64,000 nt of DNA from Adiantum capillus-veneris (taxonomy: Eukaryota > Streptophyta > Polypodiopsida > Polypodiales > Pteridaceae): NCBI GenBank assembly GCA_014529385.2, contig CM043947.1, positions 129,606,391-129,670,390 of the forward strand, in the 5' to 3' direction. The notes beneath the pieces were generated by a model that worked only from the letters and a program-made list of their open reading frames with translations, made no database searches and was not told the DNA's origin. The translations under genes were made by a program, and so were the position numbers. Positions 23,335-33,555 of this stretch are shown here, in pieces. Each line of letters begins with the position of its first letter. Position 1 is the first letter of the stretch.

Positions 23335-23991
23335 GGAGGGTGTAGCTAGCACAAATGGGAGAGCCATAAACAAGAGCACTATGCTATAGCTTGAGAAGCC
23401 AAGCTCAACCTCTCTAGAACGAGCTCTTGAGTGGAAGCTCATTGTCTTATGCATGTGCATGTGTTGTATTAGGGGTGATTAGGAAAGGAACTCTATGCCA
23501 TTGTAAGAGAGAGTGATCATTCAATTGAGAGTAGGAAATCTATCATTTCTCCTACTAGTGTAAGCCCAACATTTGTTGAATCAAGGAGGGTGGATTTGGA
23601 GTAAGCTTGGATACTTCGTCTCTTTTCCAACGCGAAGTAATGGACAACAATGATGTGTAAGTGTCTTGGTGTTTTTTTTAAGTTCTTGATAGCTTGTCTC
23701 TGGGTGTTGTCATCAATTTAGCCATAAATCCCACATACTGTAAGAGGGCGACAGGGTGGAGAGGACTCCCCTGGACTTAAGACAGTGATTGGGGTGGCTT
23801 TTCTTGTGATGTGTTGTGGTGGTATAATTTACTCAAGCTATGTTGAACAAATACTAATCTCACTTTCATTGGTCATGACAGATTTGTAAGAAGGTATTAG
23901 TGCAACAAGCACCCCCTCCCCCTTCCCTCTTTTTCTTACATATATAATTGTGTTTGCTTGATCATTGTCGAACATTTCAAAGCAGCCCGAG

Positions 23992-23994
<3 letters not shown>

Positions 23995-24065
<71 letters not shown>
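23995..24065. repeat. (CT)n microsatellite in the X LTR
   Basis: About 35 CT units. The same position holds shorter tracts in the truncated LTR (24,781-24,830) and the 3' LTR (33,317-33,377), showing length drift among LTR copies. Confidence 0.95.
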
Positions 24066-24067
<2 letters not shown>

Positions 24068-24241
24068 ACGCGTCCTAGTTCGCATCCAAAACTGGGTGGT
24101 GCCGCAAATTTTTGTAGGGTTAGGTTGCGGGTTTGTGTGTGTGTTTGCTGTTTTTTCCAACCCCAATCCAATTGAGCAGCACGGGAGCCTAGAAGAGTGC
24201 TTAGAGGCCACTCTTCTTGTTGCCCGCCCTGGACCGCCTCG

Positions 24242-24640
24242 ATATGTATATAGATACTAAGGAAATGGGTAACATTATCCCCATTGTACATACACCAGCT
24301 TTCAACAAGTCAATAAAGTGCTCTATTTCCGTGTACATGATTTTTGTTAAAGATTCTCAAAATGAACCTAATGCTTTAGCAAAATAAAATTAAAGCAACC
24401 AAAAGGAATTAGAGTTATCCAATTTTCTCAAGGGGTTTCAAGATATTTTTATTGACGACATCCCTTGTGAGCTACCTCCTAAAAGAGGTAATGATGACCA
24501 TGCAATTGAACTTCTTCCAGGAAGTTCACCGCCTAACAAACCTCCTTATAGAGTATATCAAGCTCAACAGGAGGAGATTATGCGGCAAGTGTATGAGTTA
24601 GTTGAGAAGGGCATGGTTAGGCCTAGCTCATCTCCATTTT
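24242..24640 (+). pseudogene. Duplicate of element A sequence flanking X
   Basis: This stretch repeats the element A sequence found at 33,552-33,950 (linker and RT N-terminus, including DDIPCELPPKRGNDDHAIEL and VEKGMVRPSSSPF) with about a dozen substitutions. It ends at CTCATCTCCATTTT, in the middle of the RT N-terminal motif. Some bases here agree with element B where the downstream copy differs, so the copies have diverged independently. Confidence 0.85.
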
Positions 24641-24655
24641 GCATCCAAAACTAGG
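24641..24655 (+). other. Templated filler at a rearrangement junction
   Basis: GCATCCAAAACTAGG joins element A sequence (left) to the X LTR (right). The same 15-mer exists in the X LTR about 190 bp downstream (24,845-24,859). The right joint overlaps by GGT with LTR sequence GGTCATGACA. This looks like templated insertion during double-strand-break repair. Confidence 0.7.
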
Positions 24656-24776
24656 TCATGACATATTTGTAAGAAGGTATTAGTGCAACAAGCACCCCCT
24701 CCCCCTTCCCTCTTTTTCTTACATATATAATTGTGTTTGCTTGATCATTGTCGAACATTTCAAAGAAGCCCGAGCA

Positions 24777-24832
<56 letters not shown>

Positions 24833-25004
24833 GCGTCCTAGTTCGCATCCAAAACTAGGTGGTGCCCCAAATTTGTGTAGGGTTAGGTTGTGGGTTTGTG
24901 TGTGTGTTTGCTGTTTTTTCCAACCCCAACCCAATTGAGCAGCACGAGAGCCTAGAAGAGTGCTTAGAGGCCACTCTTCTTGTTGCCCGCCCCGGACCGC
25001 CTCA
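24656..25004 (+). repeat. Truncated 5' LTR of element X
   Basis: Corresponds to the last 350 bp of the X LTR (from TCATGACATATTTGTAAG to CCGCCTCA), with its own CT tract. It is followed by the X primer-binding site, so this is the true left LTR of the X internal region, shortened at its 5' side. Confidence 0.85.
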
Positions 25005-25007
25005 AAT

Positions 25008-25027
25008 TGGTGCCCCCACTGAGGACG
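25008..25027 (+). promoter_or_regulatory. Element X primer-binding site
   Basis: TGGTGCCCCCACTGAGGACG begins three bases after the LTR end CTCA. TGG is as expected for a CCA tRNA end; the tRNA was not identified. Confidence 0.6.
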
Positions 25028-25079
25028 GCTTGTGTATATTTTGTGTAGGCTCAACCTTTAGCATAATCAAGTAGCTTGC

Positions 25080-25292
25080 ATGAATCACGAGAATTTGTAT
25101 GATCCCTTCATTCCCATTGCAAGGCAAAAGGTACACATAATTGTTAGTACTAAGTTGCAATTTCAACGTGTAATTCGTAGAATTTTAGGTCCTCTTAGGT
25201 TGGCAGAGATAAACGCATCATTAAATCCTTTTATTTTGCCTCTCATTAGGTACGACCTTAGTTTGGATGTCTATATTTTTGTTTTGTTTTAA
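25080..25292 (+). CDS. Small ORF a in the X leader (70 aa), unknown
   Basis: The first ATG frame after the PBS encodes a 70-residue basic/hydrophobic peptide ending LDVYIFVLF. It aligns without gaps over 64 residues with the next small ORF, sharing roughly 26 residues by eye, including S-x-K-x-x-F-Q, G-x-x-R, E-I-x-A-S-x-N, ILPLI-x-Y and D-x-x-IF-x-L. I know no matching domain. Some Tat/Ogre elements carry an extra ORF upstream of gag, so this may be a remnant of such an ORF; that is inference. The stop is TAA. Confidence 0.4.
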   Translation: MNHENLYDPFIPIARQKVHIIVSTKLQFQRVIRRILGPLRLAEINASLNPFILPLIRYDLSLDVYIFVLF

Positions 25293-25313
25293 GAATTAGG
25301 TCATGCATAGACC

Positions 25314-25532
25314 ATGGATAATGGCCCAAGAATAGAGGTTTTCCCCTTTCATTTCACTCCACACATTAGAGTAAACATTGCAATAAGTAGAAAAATCCAT
25401 TTTCAACAACATATGGTGTTCATGTTTGGTGCCCAAAGAGTAGGAGAAATTCTTGCGTCACCAAACTCTGTCATTCTACCTCTTATTGATTATCATAGGT
25501 CATTTGATATGAATATTTTTATTTTGTTGTAG
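25314..25532 (+). CDS. Small ORF b in the X leader (72 aa), paralogue of ORF a
   Basis: Encodes MDNGPRIEVFPFHF, then ISRKIHFQ, GEILASPNSVILPLIDY and a final DMNIFILL. Its pattern matches ORF a residue for residue across 64 positions, although the DNA of the two units is strongly diverged. It sits 22 bases after ORF a and about 85 bases before the gag start. Protein-level similarity outlasting DNA similarity suggests past selection, or alternatively one older ORF with an internal repeat later split by a stop. Function unknown. Confidence 0.4.
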   Translation: MDNGPRIEVFPFHFTPHIRVNIAISRKIHFQQHMVFMFGAQRVGEILASPNSVILPLIDYHRSFDMNIFILL

Positions 25533-25616
25533 AATAGATTGCAATTTAGAAAATATTATTGTGTAAATCTTTTAAAGAAAGAAAAAACAAAAACGCGTCA
25601 CTTTGAAATCAATTCA

Positions 25617-28600
25617 ATGGAGAGCCAACGCCAAATGTCTGGATATCCTCTTTTCTTTGGAGAGCCTGGACAGGATGCATAATTATTTTTAGCGAATTTC
25701 AAGATGTCTTGCCGTATCAAGAGGATAGTCACTGATCAAGAACGTGTAGAAATGTTTGAGGTGGTCCTTAGGAAAGATGCTAGCACTTGGTTTGACTCTT
25801 TGCCTGAGGAAGTTAAGGGTAATTACATAGAAGTTTTGAATCATTTCAAGAAATACTTCTTTGATCCCCAAAACACTCAAAAACTATGGCAAGACATTGT
25901 TTCTCATAAGCAAAAAGACTTAGATGATTACTACTTGTACAAGCAAGAGTTTCTACGTCTTTGGGCTCTATGGATACGAAATGTTGCTAACCCTGGTGAT
26001 GGTGCAGAATTTCTAAAGAAGGAGAGGTTCATATCCGGACTCTTTCCTGACCTTAAGGTAAAAGTTGAGTCCAGTGCACCTGCTACCTTTGATGCAACTG
26101 AAACTAGGGCTGCTGAGAAATATAGAAAACTCAAGTGCTTAAGGGGGGAGGTTCCAATAGAAGGTCTTAGACCCAAAGGTAAGTCACAAGCATCAACATC
26201 TAGGGAGCTTCCTAAGGTAGCGACGGAAGTGATTGAGAAGTTAAATGAATCTTTAAGCAGCTTGTCAATTCACCTTGCACAAGCTATAGGTCCAAAAGGA
26301 CAAGCAAGGAAGTCTGAAGAGCGAGATCCACGACCTAGGAGAGTCTTACAATGTTGGAATTGCGGAGAGTCTGGACATGGGATGTATAATTGTCCTTGGC
26401 CCCGTGGGGAGCCAGGGAGACCTAACTTGAATTATCCAGTGATGAATGCAGGTGAAGGAACTAGTCAGCAACCACGGCTTCTACAAAGGCCAAATGGAGC
26501 AAGACCACCTCCACAAGGAGTGGAAGGAGTTCCACCTTTGCCAGACCAAAATGTGCATGTGGTAGAGGTGACAAATTCAAAAGAGGTTGACATGGAAGTA
26601 AATGGCATTAAGCGTGGCCGTGGAAAAGGGAAGGAGAAAGAAGGAGTCACTTCACAAAGTGATCATGGACGAGAAAAGAAGTCAAAGGAGACCAAGGAAG
26701 CTAAGAGGACTCGACGTCGTATCAATCTGCAAGACTTCCCTCTTGGACATGGTATGGCTCCATACAACTTGTTGGAAGACATGAGAGGTAAGGGTCCTGA
26801 TATCACATGGCCTCAGTTTCTTGCATTATGCCCACAAGTTAGGAGGTATTTAACAAAGGCAGTTAGCACTAGGAGAAAGGTAAAAGAGAGTGTGCCTGTT
26901 GTAAAAATTGCACATGCTGAAATGAATGAGGATATTACGTCACCTGTGCTAGATTTTTACATCAAAGGAAGATTGGTTAGGAAAGGTCTAGTGGATGGGG
27001 GTGCAAAAATTTGCATCATGATAGAGGGACTCATGCAAAAACTAGGCATGCACGTCCATGAGACACCTGAAATTAAAGTCAAGATGGCAAACAATAGCAA
27101 AGCTAGGTGTGTAGGCATTTGTAAAAATGTTTTTGTAGAGGACTTTGGCATTAAGAAAGCGGTGGATTTTTATGTTATGTCTACCAAAGGAAATGGTTAC
27201 CCATTTATCCTAGGGAGACCATGGCGAATGAAAATGCGAGCTTTGCAGGATTGGGAGAGTGGAAAGCTAATTTGCAGGAATGACAATCATAAGAAGATTT
27301 TCTTTGACATGAAGGAGCAACGCCAAGAGGAGCTCCATGAAGAATCATCTCAAAGTGAGACGGAGGAAGGCTGGACGGATAGCACTTCAGAAGGAGAAAG
27401 TAGTGGTAGCATTACTGAAGAGGAGTCTTCCATTGAAGTCATGGGGGTAAGGTTTAATCCAAACAACCAAGAGACCTCTTGCCCAGGTTTGGAAGAGGTA
27501 GGTTCCCAAGAGAACCAAAAAGTGGAAGATGAAAGAATGCTAGAAGGTATGTTATCTACAAAACTTACAAAGGATGAAAGAGAGGAGCTCAAAGGTGTGT
27601 TAAGGAAATTTCCTAGGCTTTTTGCTAAAGACGACACCGATGTGCGTGGAGTAGATGTTGTTCAACACAAAATCAAGTTGAAGCCAGAGGCCACACCTAA
27701 GGCTCAGAAGCTACGAAGGCTAGGAGTCATCAAGGAGCAGGCTTTACTCAAGGAGGTAAGAAAGCTTCTAGCAGCAGGTTTCATTTATCCAGTGGAGAAT
27801 TCATAGTGGGTCTCTCCCATTGTTGTCACTCCCAAGAAAAACGGCAAGTGGAGGGTGTGTGTGGATTACCGTCCACTCAATGAGGCAACAAAAAGAGATC
27901 ACTTTCCCCTCCCATTTCAGGATGAGATACTAAATGAGGGAGCTGGTCATGAAAAGTACACTGTGTGTGATGGCTACTCGAGTTACTTTCAAATAGGTAT
28001 TGCATTGGAAGATCAGTTGAAAACAACCTTCATCACTCCTTGGGGTTGTTATGCTTTTAGAGTCATGCCATTTGGACTGACAAATGCTCTTACAACTTTC
28101 CAACGCTTCATGAACATGGTATTTCAAGCATTCTTTGGAAAGTCCATTAGGGTTTTTATTGATGATTTTTGCATTTATAGCTCAAAATCATTGCATCTAC
28201 AAAGGGTAGAAGAAGGTTTAAAGAAGCTCTACGACATGGGAGGTCAACTCAACCCCGACAAGTAACACATAGGTGAGGATGAAGTGATCTTGCTTGGTCA
28301 CAAGGTTTCCTATAAAGGCATTGAGGTGGATCCTTCAAAGGCAAAGGCTCTTATTGAGCTCCCATCACCCAAGAATCTCAAAGAGGTCATCTCATTCATT
28401 CAAAAGGTGAAGTATATGTCACGCTTTATTCACTTAGCTTCGGAGTTGCTTCATTCTTTGCAAAAGTTGACATAACAAGAAGAATTTGCATGGTCTTATG
28501 AGCTTGAAGAGTACTTTTGTAACATTAAAGTCATCCTGTCAGAGCTACCAACACTCATGCCTCCTTGTTGGGAGTACACATTCTTTGTTAGCTCTAGTGT

Positions 28601-30897
28601 TGGGAAAGAAACAATTGGAGCGGTTTGGCTACAACAAGATCCCTATAGTACCCGGATGCGACCCATCTACTTTGCTAGTAGGGTCATGAATGCTTTGGAG
28701 AGAGGCTACAAGGAGGTAGAACTCATGATGCTTTCTCTCATGTTTGCGGTGAGAAAGTTTAGATCCTACTTGCTACCAAAACCTTTTGTAATTCTCACTA
28801 CAGAAAATTTGTTTCCTTGGGTGTCATCTCAAATGAATCTTAGCACTAGGATCTCAAAGTGGATTATGGAATTGCAAGAGTTCCAATACTCTTTCAAGGT
28901 AGAAGATAGTGTGCATGCACAATTGGCAGGGATCCTTACTTATAGGGTACATGAGAAGGAGATTAAGGTGCCTGAAGTAAAGACCCTACCATTGCCACCA
29001 CCTAGAAGTATTCCTAATGCTTTTACCTTGTTCTTTGATGGAGCTTTTTGACGAGTCACAGGAAAAGCAGGGGGAGGGCTAGTATTGCTCAACCCAAGTG
29101 GAGAGGTGTTCATGAAAGAGAAGGTCAATCTACCAGGTTCAACTAGCAAAAATGAAGCAGAATATGACACACTACTTCATGGTTTAAAGATATGCATTGG
29201 CCAAGGTATACAACGTCTCATGGTAAAAGGGGATGCACTTCTCATGTGAAGCAAATTTTAGGCATTTGGGCATGCAAGAATGAAAGCTTAAGGACAAAAG
29301 TTCATGCCATTCGTAGAATGTGTAATCAGTTTGAAGAAGTGCAACTATATCATATTCCTAGGAAACAAAATGAAGATGCCGATTTACTTGCACAACAAGC
29401 AGTTACATGTGTTGAGAAAGAAGTGCAGGTCATCATGGTGGCAGCAACTATCAAGCAACCGAGATACCAGGGATTGGAGTCATTGACTCCCATTATTAGC
29501 TACATTTTGGGGGGTGAGTTTCCACAAGACTTCACGAAGGCTTAGAAGAGGAGACTCATGAAAAAGGCAAGCGCATATCTCTTCCTAGAAGGATCCCTCT
29601 ATCAAAGAGGGAAGGATCAAGTGTGCAGAAGAGTACCAACTATCAAGGAGATTCCAGCCATTCTAAAAGGTTTGCATGAAGAGGCATGTGGTGGTCATTT
29701 TGCCCAAGAGTTAACTGTGAAGAAGATTTTGCTTGCGGGGTATGTTTGGCCAAGTCTGCATGTGGATGTCCAACATTGGTGTAAAAGTTGTCACAATTGT
29801 CAGGTAAATGGGAATAGAAGATTGGTTTATGGTCCAAGGCAAATCGTGCTGCAAATGGACCCTTTGAAAAGTGGGGCATTGATGCTATGGGTCCTCTCCT
29901 TAGGACAAAAAATGGTGAACTCTACATTTTAGTGGTTGTAGACTATATGACTACGTGGGTGGAAGCACAAAGTGTGGCAAAGGTAAATGAGAGGACAATG
30001 AGCAAATTTGTCTACACTCACATTTGTTGTAGATTTGGCACACCTTTGGAGATTGTTTCTGATAATGGTCCAGGGTTTAGAAAGGGCTTGCTCATAGAAG
30101 TCTGTGAAGAACTTCACATTCTACATCGTCATAGTACACCCTACTATCCCCAATCAAATGGTTTGGTAGAAAAAGCTAATGGTGTCATTGCAAGCATCAT
30201 TAGAAAGATGGTGAGAAACAAGACAAAGTTGTGGGATGACTTCTTGGATGGTGCCTTGTGGGCGTATCGAACCACATGTAGGGAAGCCACGGAGTTTACA
30301 CCATTTCACTTGGTCTATGGTCAAGAAGCTTTACAACCAATTGAGCTCAACATTCCAACAATGCGACTTCATGGTAAAGCAGCACAAGATGATCAAGAAG
30401 CATGGATGGATCGACTTCTTACCTTACCTGAGCTTGAGTGGAAAAGAGAAGCAGCATACGAGTGCTACAAGAGGAAAGCCACATAGACGAAGGAAAAGCT
30501 TGACAAGAAACTGAAGGACAAAGGCATCAATGAAGGAGATCTTGTGCTAAGGTATGACAATCGACTCGATAATCGTTTTGATGCCAAGTTTGAAACTAGA
30601 TGGCAGAGGCCATACATAGTCAAGAAGGATTTCAATTCAAGTTACTATCAACTTATGGACATGAATGGGAAAGAGCACTCCAGGAAGGTAAACGGGTATC
30701 GCTTGAAGCCTTATTTGAGTCGCCTTCTACCAAAGGATCTACCAAAGATCTGTCAAAAGGCAGCTATCTCATGTAGGTATTGTTCCGTGAAGCATGAGTG
30801 TAACTCAAACCAAAATTTTGAGGGGCCAAACAATGAAGATCTCGTCAAGGACTCTGAAGCACTTTCTTTGGAAAAGATGCTCTATGATGGTACATGA
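25617..30897 (+). pseudogene. Element X gag-pol (Tat-like Ty3/gypsy), degenerate
   Basis: The frame starts at ATG 25,617 (MESQRQMSGYPLFFGEPGQD), a gag start in which codon 22 is TAA. It then runs open from 25,683 to 27,803. Domains in order: gag; CCHC knuckle CWNCGESGHGMYNC (26,350-26,391); protease, whose active site reads VDGG (26,991-27,002) instead of D-S/T-G; RT with VCVDYRPLNEATKRDHFPLP and an intact FIDD box; RNase H with TTEN where TDH is usual; a second, archaeal-type RNase H (LFFDGAF, SKNEAEYDTLLHGL, QNEDADLLAQQA); integrase with a CKSCHNC zinc half, D-A-M-G-P, SDNGPGF and NGLVEKANG. In-frame stops lie at 25,680, 27,804, 28,263, 28,473 and 29,049, and frameshifts near 29,245 and 29,855. 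Dual RNase H is typical of the Tat/Ogre group. Confidence 0.9.
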
Positions 30898-30910
30898 ATA
30901 TACCATCATC

Positions 30911-30925
30911 CTGGGGGACGGATAT
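30911..30925 (+). promoter_or_regulatory. Element X polypurine tract
   Basis: CTGGGGGACGGATAT immediately before the 3' LTR start TGATAGCC. Confidence 0.7.
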
Positions 30926-33313
30926 TGATAGCCGTTTTTCACCTTTCCATAATTGCCATAGTAAGCTACCTCAACCTATCAAATCACTCAAACATTTTGG
31001 TTATCCCTACCATTTCACTGTACATAGGCGTGTGTGAGTTAGGGACTTTCTCCATATTTTCTTTCAAAACCCTCAGCTAGCTAGTCACTCGGCTAGTTGA
31101 GCCAAAAAAATAAACAAAATCAAAAAAATAAAATATATTATGGCCCATTTGTGTGTAAATATTTCATTGCATATAGGGCCTAAATAAAAGAATTTTTCAT
31201 AATTATTTTGGTATTTATTTAAATATTTCTACCTATGGTGTGTTATTTATGCTATGTACATTGACTCACCATTACCATATTTTTTCTTACCATTTTGCAT
31301 ACTCTTTATTCCATCTAAAAATAATTTCATGCAAGCTTCTCTTATTTTTTGTGTAACTCCATCCCAACAAAAATCCAAAAAAACTAGTTCTATTTATGTG
31401 TATATTTTTTCACTATTGTGATTTTTTCCTTCCTACATCTATTCTCTATTACTCTCATAAATTAGACTACCAAAAATATTCATCTTTTTATGGTAGACTT
31501 ATAATGAGAGAGATTTATTTTGACCCCTTTATATTTTTTCCACCTATATTATTTATATTTGACATGTACATATTTTTTTTAGACCCCTCAATATTTGATT
31601 TTCTTAGTTGTACTATTCACTTATATCATGATCTCAACAATATCTTCAATTATAGACCTACCAAATAAGGTCAAGGGTATGTGGCATGCATGCATGCACT
31701 ATGCGGGGCTCACTCTTGGAGGTATTCAAAAGAATCATCCAAAGAAGGACCTCACAAGGACTTTGTGCAGTGGAAAAAACAGTCGGTTTTGCTGAATTTT
31801 TAAAGATCACTTGCTCCCCGAATTTGAAAAGGTGATACAAACAAAAGTTGTAGCTCGTGGGCTGAAATTTTACCTCAATTTTTTTCATATTTTTTTGAGC
31901 TACGAGCTGTGAGCTATGATTTTATTGGTGGACCCCAGTTTGCCCATGCTATGCAGCCACACTCCCTCTTCCACTTTATCATTTTCCTCTTTCACACACA
32001 CCTCTCCACTCATCATCCCCACCTCTCTCACCACTCCTCTCTGCACCTTGCTCACCTTCTTCTCAACCTTGAAGAATAAAAGAAACCATGGTGAACTCAT
32101 GTCTCCTACACACACTTCCATTCCAAAATTGACCACCTAGTCTCATTTTTCCTCATCCATATTACCCATATCTATCAAAAAAACACAAAATTCAGCCTCT
32201 TCTCTTGAAAGACAGCATCATGGTGATTGATTACTCATGTTCACTTACCTTGGCTCCCAAGGTCAAGAGTCGAGAAAAAGCGTACCGTCAAAGCTAGTGG
32301 ACCGTCAACAAGCGTCAAAATTGATCCTACTCAAGACACTTGGAGCATCAACATTGTAAGAAATCCATATTTTCTTACCTTAAGACTTTTTTCTTCCTTA
32401 TTTGTATCCTACATGGATACTCCCATTGTAAATATCCAATTCCATTTGTAAATCAATAAAAATACTAACTCTACTAATTTACTAACACTAACCTACTATG
32501 AAAAGTCCTATCACCTCCACTTCTCTCCTCTCTCTCTTCTTCATCTATCCACACCAACTTCCTGATAATTCCAAGCAAAAGAAATTAGATAAGTGCTGAA
32601 AATCTAACCCAACCATGGTTAGAGGAGTAACCCTAGCCCTCAAAATTGCTATAAAAGGAGGGTGTAGCTAGCACAAATGGGAGAGCCATAAGCAAGAGCA
32701 CTATGCTATAGCTTGACAAGCCAAGCTCAACCTCTCTAGAAGGAGCTCTTGAGTGGAAGATCATTGTCTTATGCATGTGCATGTGTTGTATTAGGGGTGA
32801 TTAGGAAGGGAACTCTATGTCATTGTAAGAGAGAGTGATCATTCAATTGAGAGTAGGAAATCTATCATTTCTCCTACTAGTGTAAGCCCAACATTTGTTG
32901 AATCAAGGAGGGTGGATTTGGAGTAAGCTTGGATACTTCGTCTCTCTTCCAACGTGAAGTAATTTACAACAATGATGTGTAAGTGTCTTGGTGTTTTTTT
33001 TAAGTTCTTGATAGCTTGTATCTGGGTGTTGTCATCAATTTAACCATAAATCCCACATACTGTAAGAGGGCGATAGGGTGGAGAGGACTCCCCTGGCCTT
33101 AAGACAATGATTGGGGTGGCTTTTCTTGTGATGTGTTGTGGTGGTGTAATTTACTCAAGCTATGTTGAACAAATACTAATCTCACTTTCATTGGTCATGA
33201 CAGATTTGTAAGAAGGTATTAGTGCAACAAGCACCCCCTCCCCCTTCCTTCTTTTTCTTATATATATAATTGTGTTTGCTTGATCATTGTCGAACATTTC
33301 AAAGCAGCCCGAG

Positions 33314-33379
<66 letters not shown>

Positions 33380-33551
33380 GCGTCCTAGTTCGCATCCAAA
33401 ACTAGGTGGTGCCCCAAATTTGTGTAGGGTTAGGTTGCGGGTTTGTGTGTGTGTTTGCTGTTTTTTCCAACCCCAACCCAATTGAGCAACACGGGAGCCT
33501 AGAAGAGTGCTTAGAGGCCACTCTTCTTGTTACCCGCCCTGGACCGCCTCA
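30926..33551 (+). repeat. Element X 3' LTR (2,626 bp)
   Basis: TGATAGCC to CCGCCTCA, near-identical to the LTR at 21,603-24,241. It is followed by ATAT and then element A sequence. TATA box at 32,650-32,656 and a CT tract at 33,317-33,377. Confidence 0.9.
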
Positions 33552-33555
33552 ATAT

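Larger units (their letters stand above)
21603..24241 (+). mobile_element. Complete element X LTR flanked by ATAT, solo-like
   Basis: TGATAGCC to CCGCCTCG, 2,639 bp, matching the 3' LTR at 30,926-33,551 with scattered substitutions (roughly 1-2 percent by eye). It is preceded and followed by (G)ATAT and then by element A sequence (GTATATAG...), exactly as a solo LTR with its target duplication would be. It has a TATA box (23,328-23,334) and a CT microsatellite (23,995-24,065). X internal sequence does not follow it directly. Confidence 0.85.

Noticed and set aside
21603-33551. Element X as a simple insertion with two complete LTRs
   Set aside because: A piece of element A and a filler separate the first LTR from the X interior, which is preceded by its own truncated LTR.
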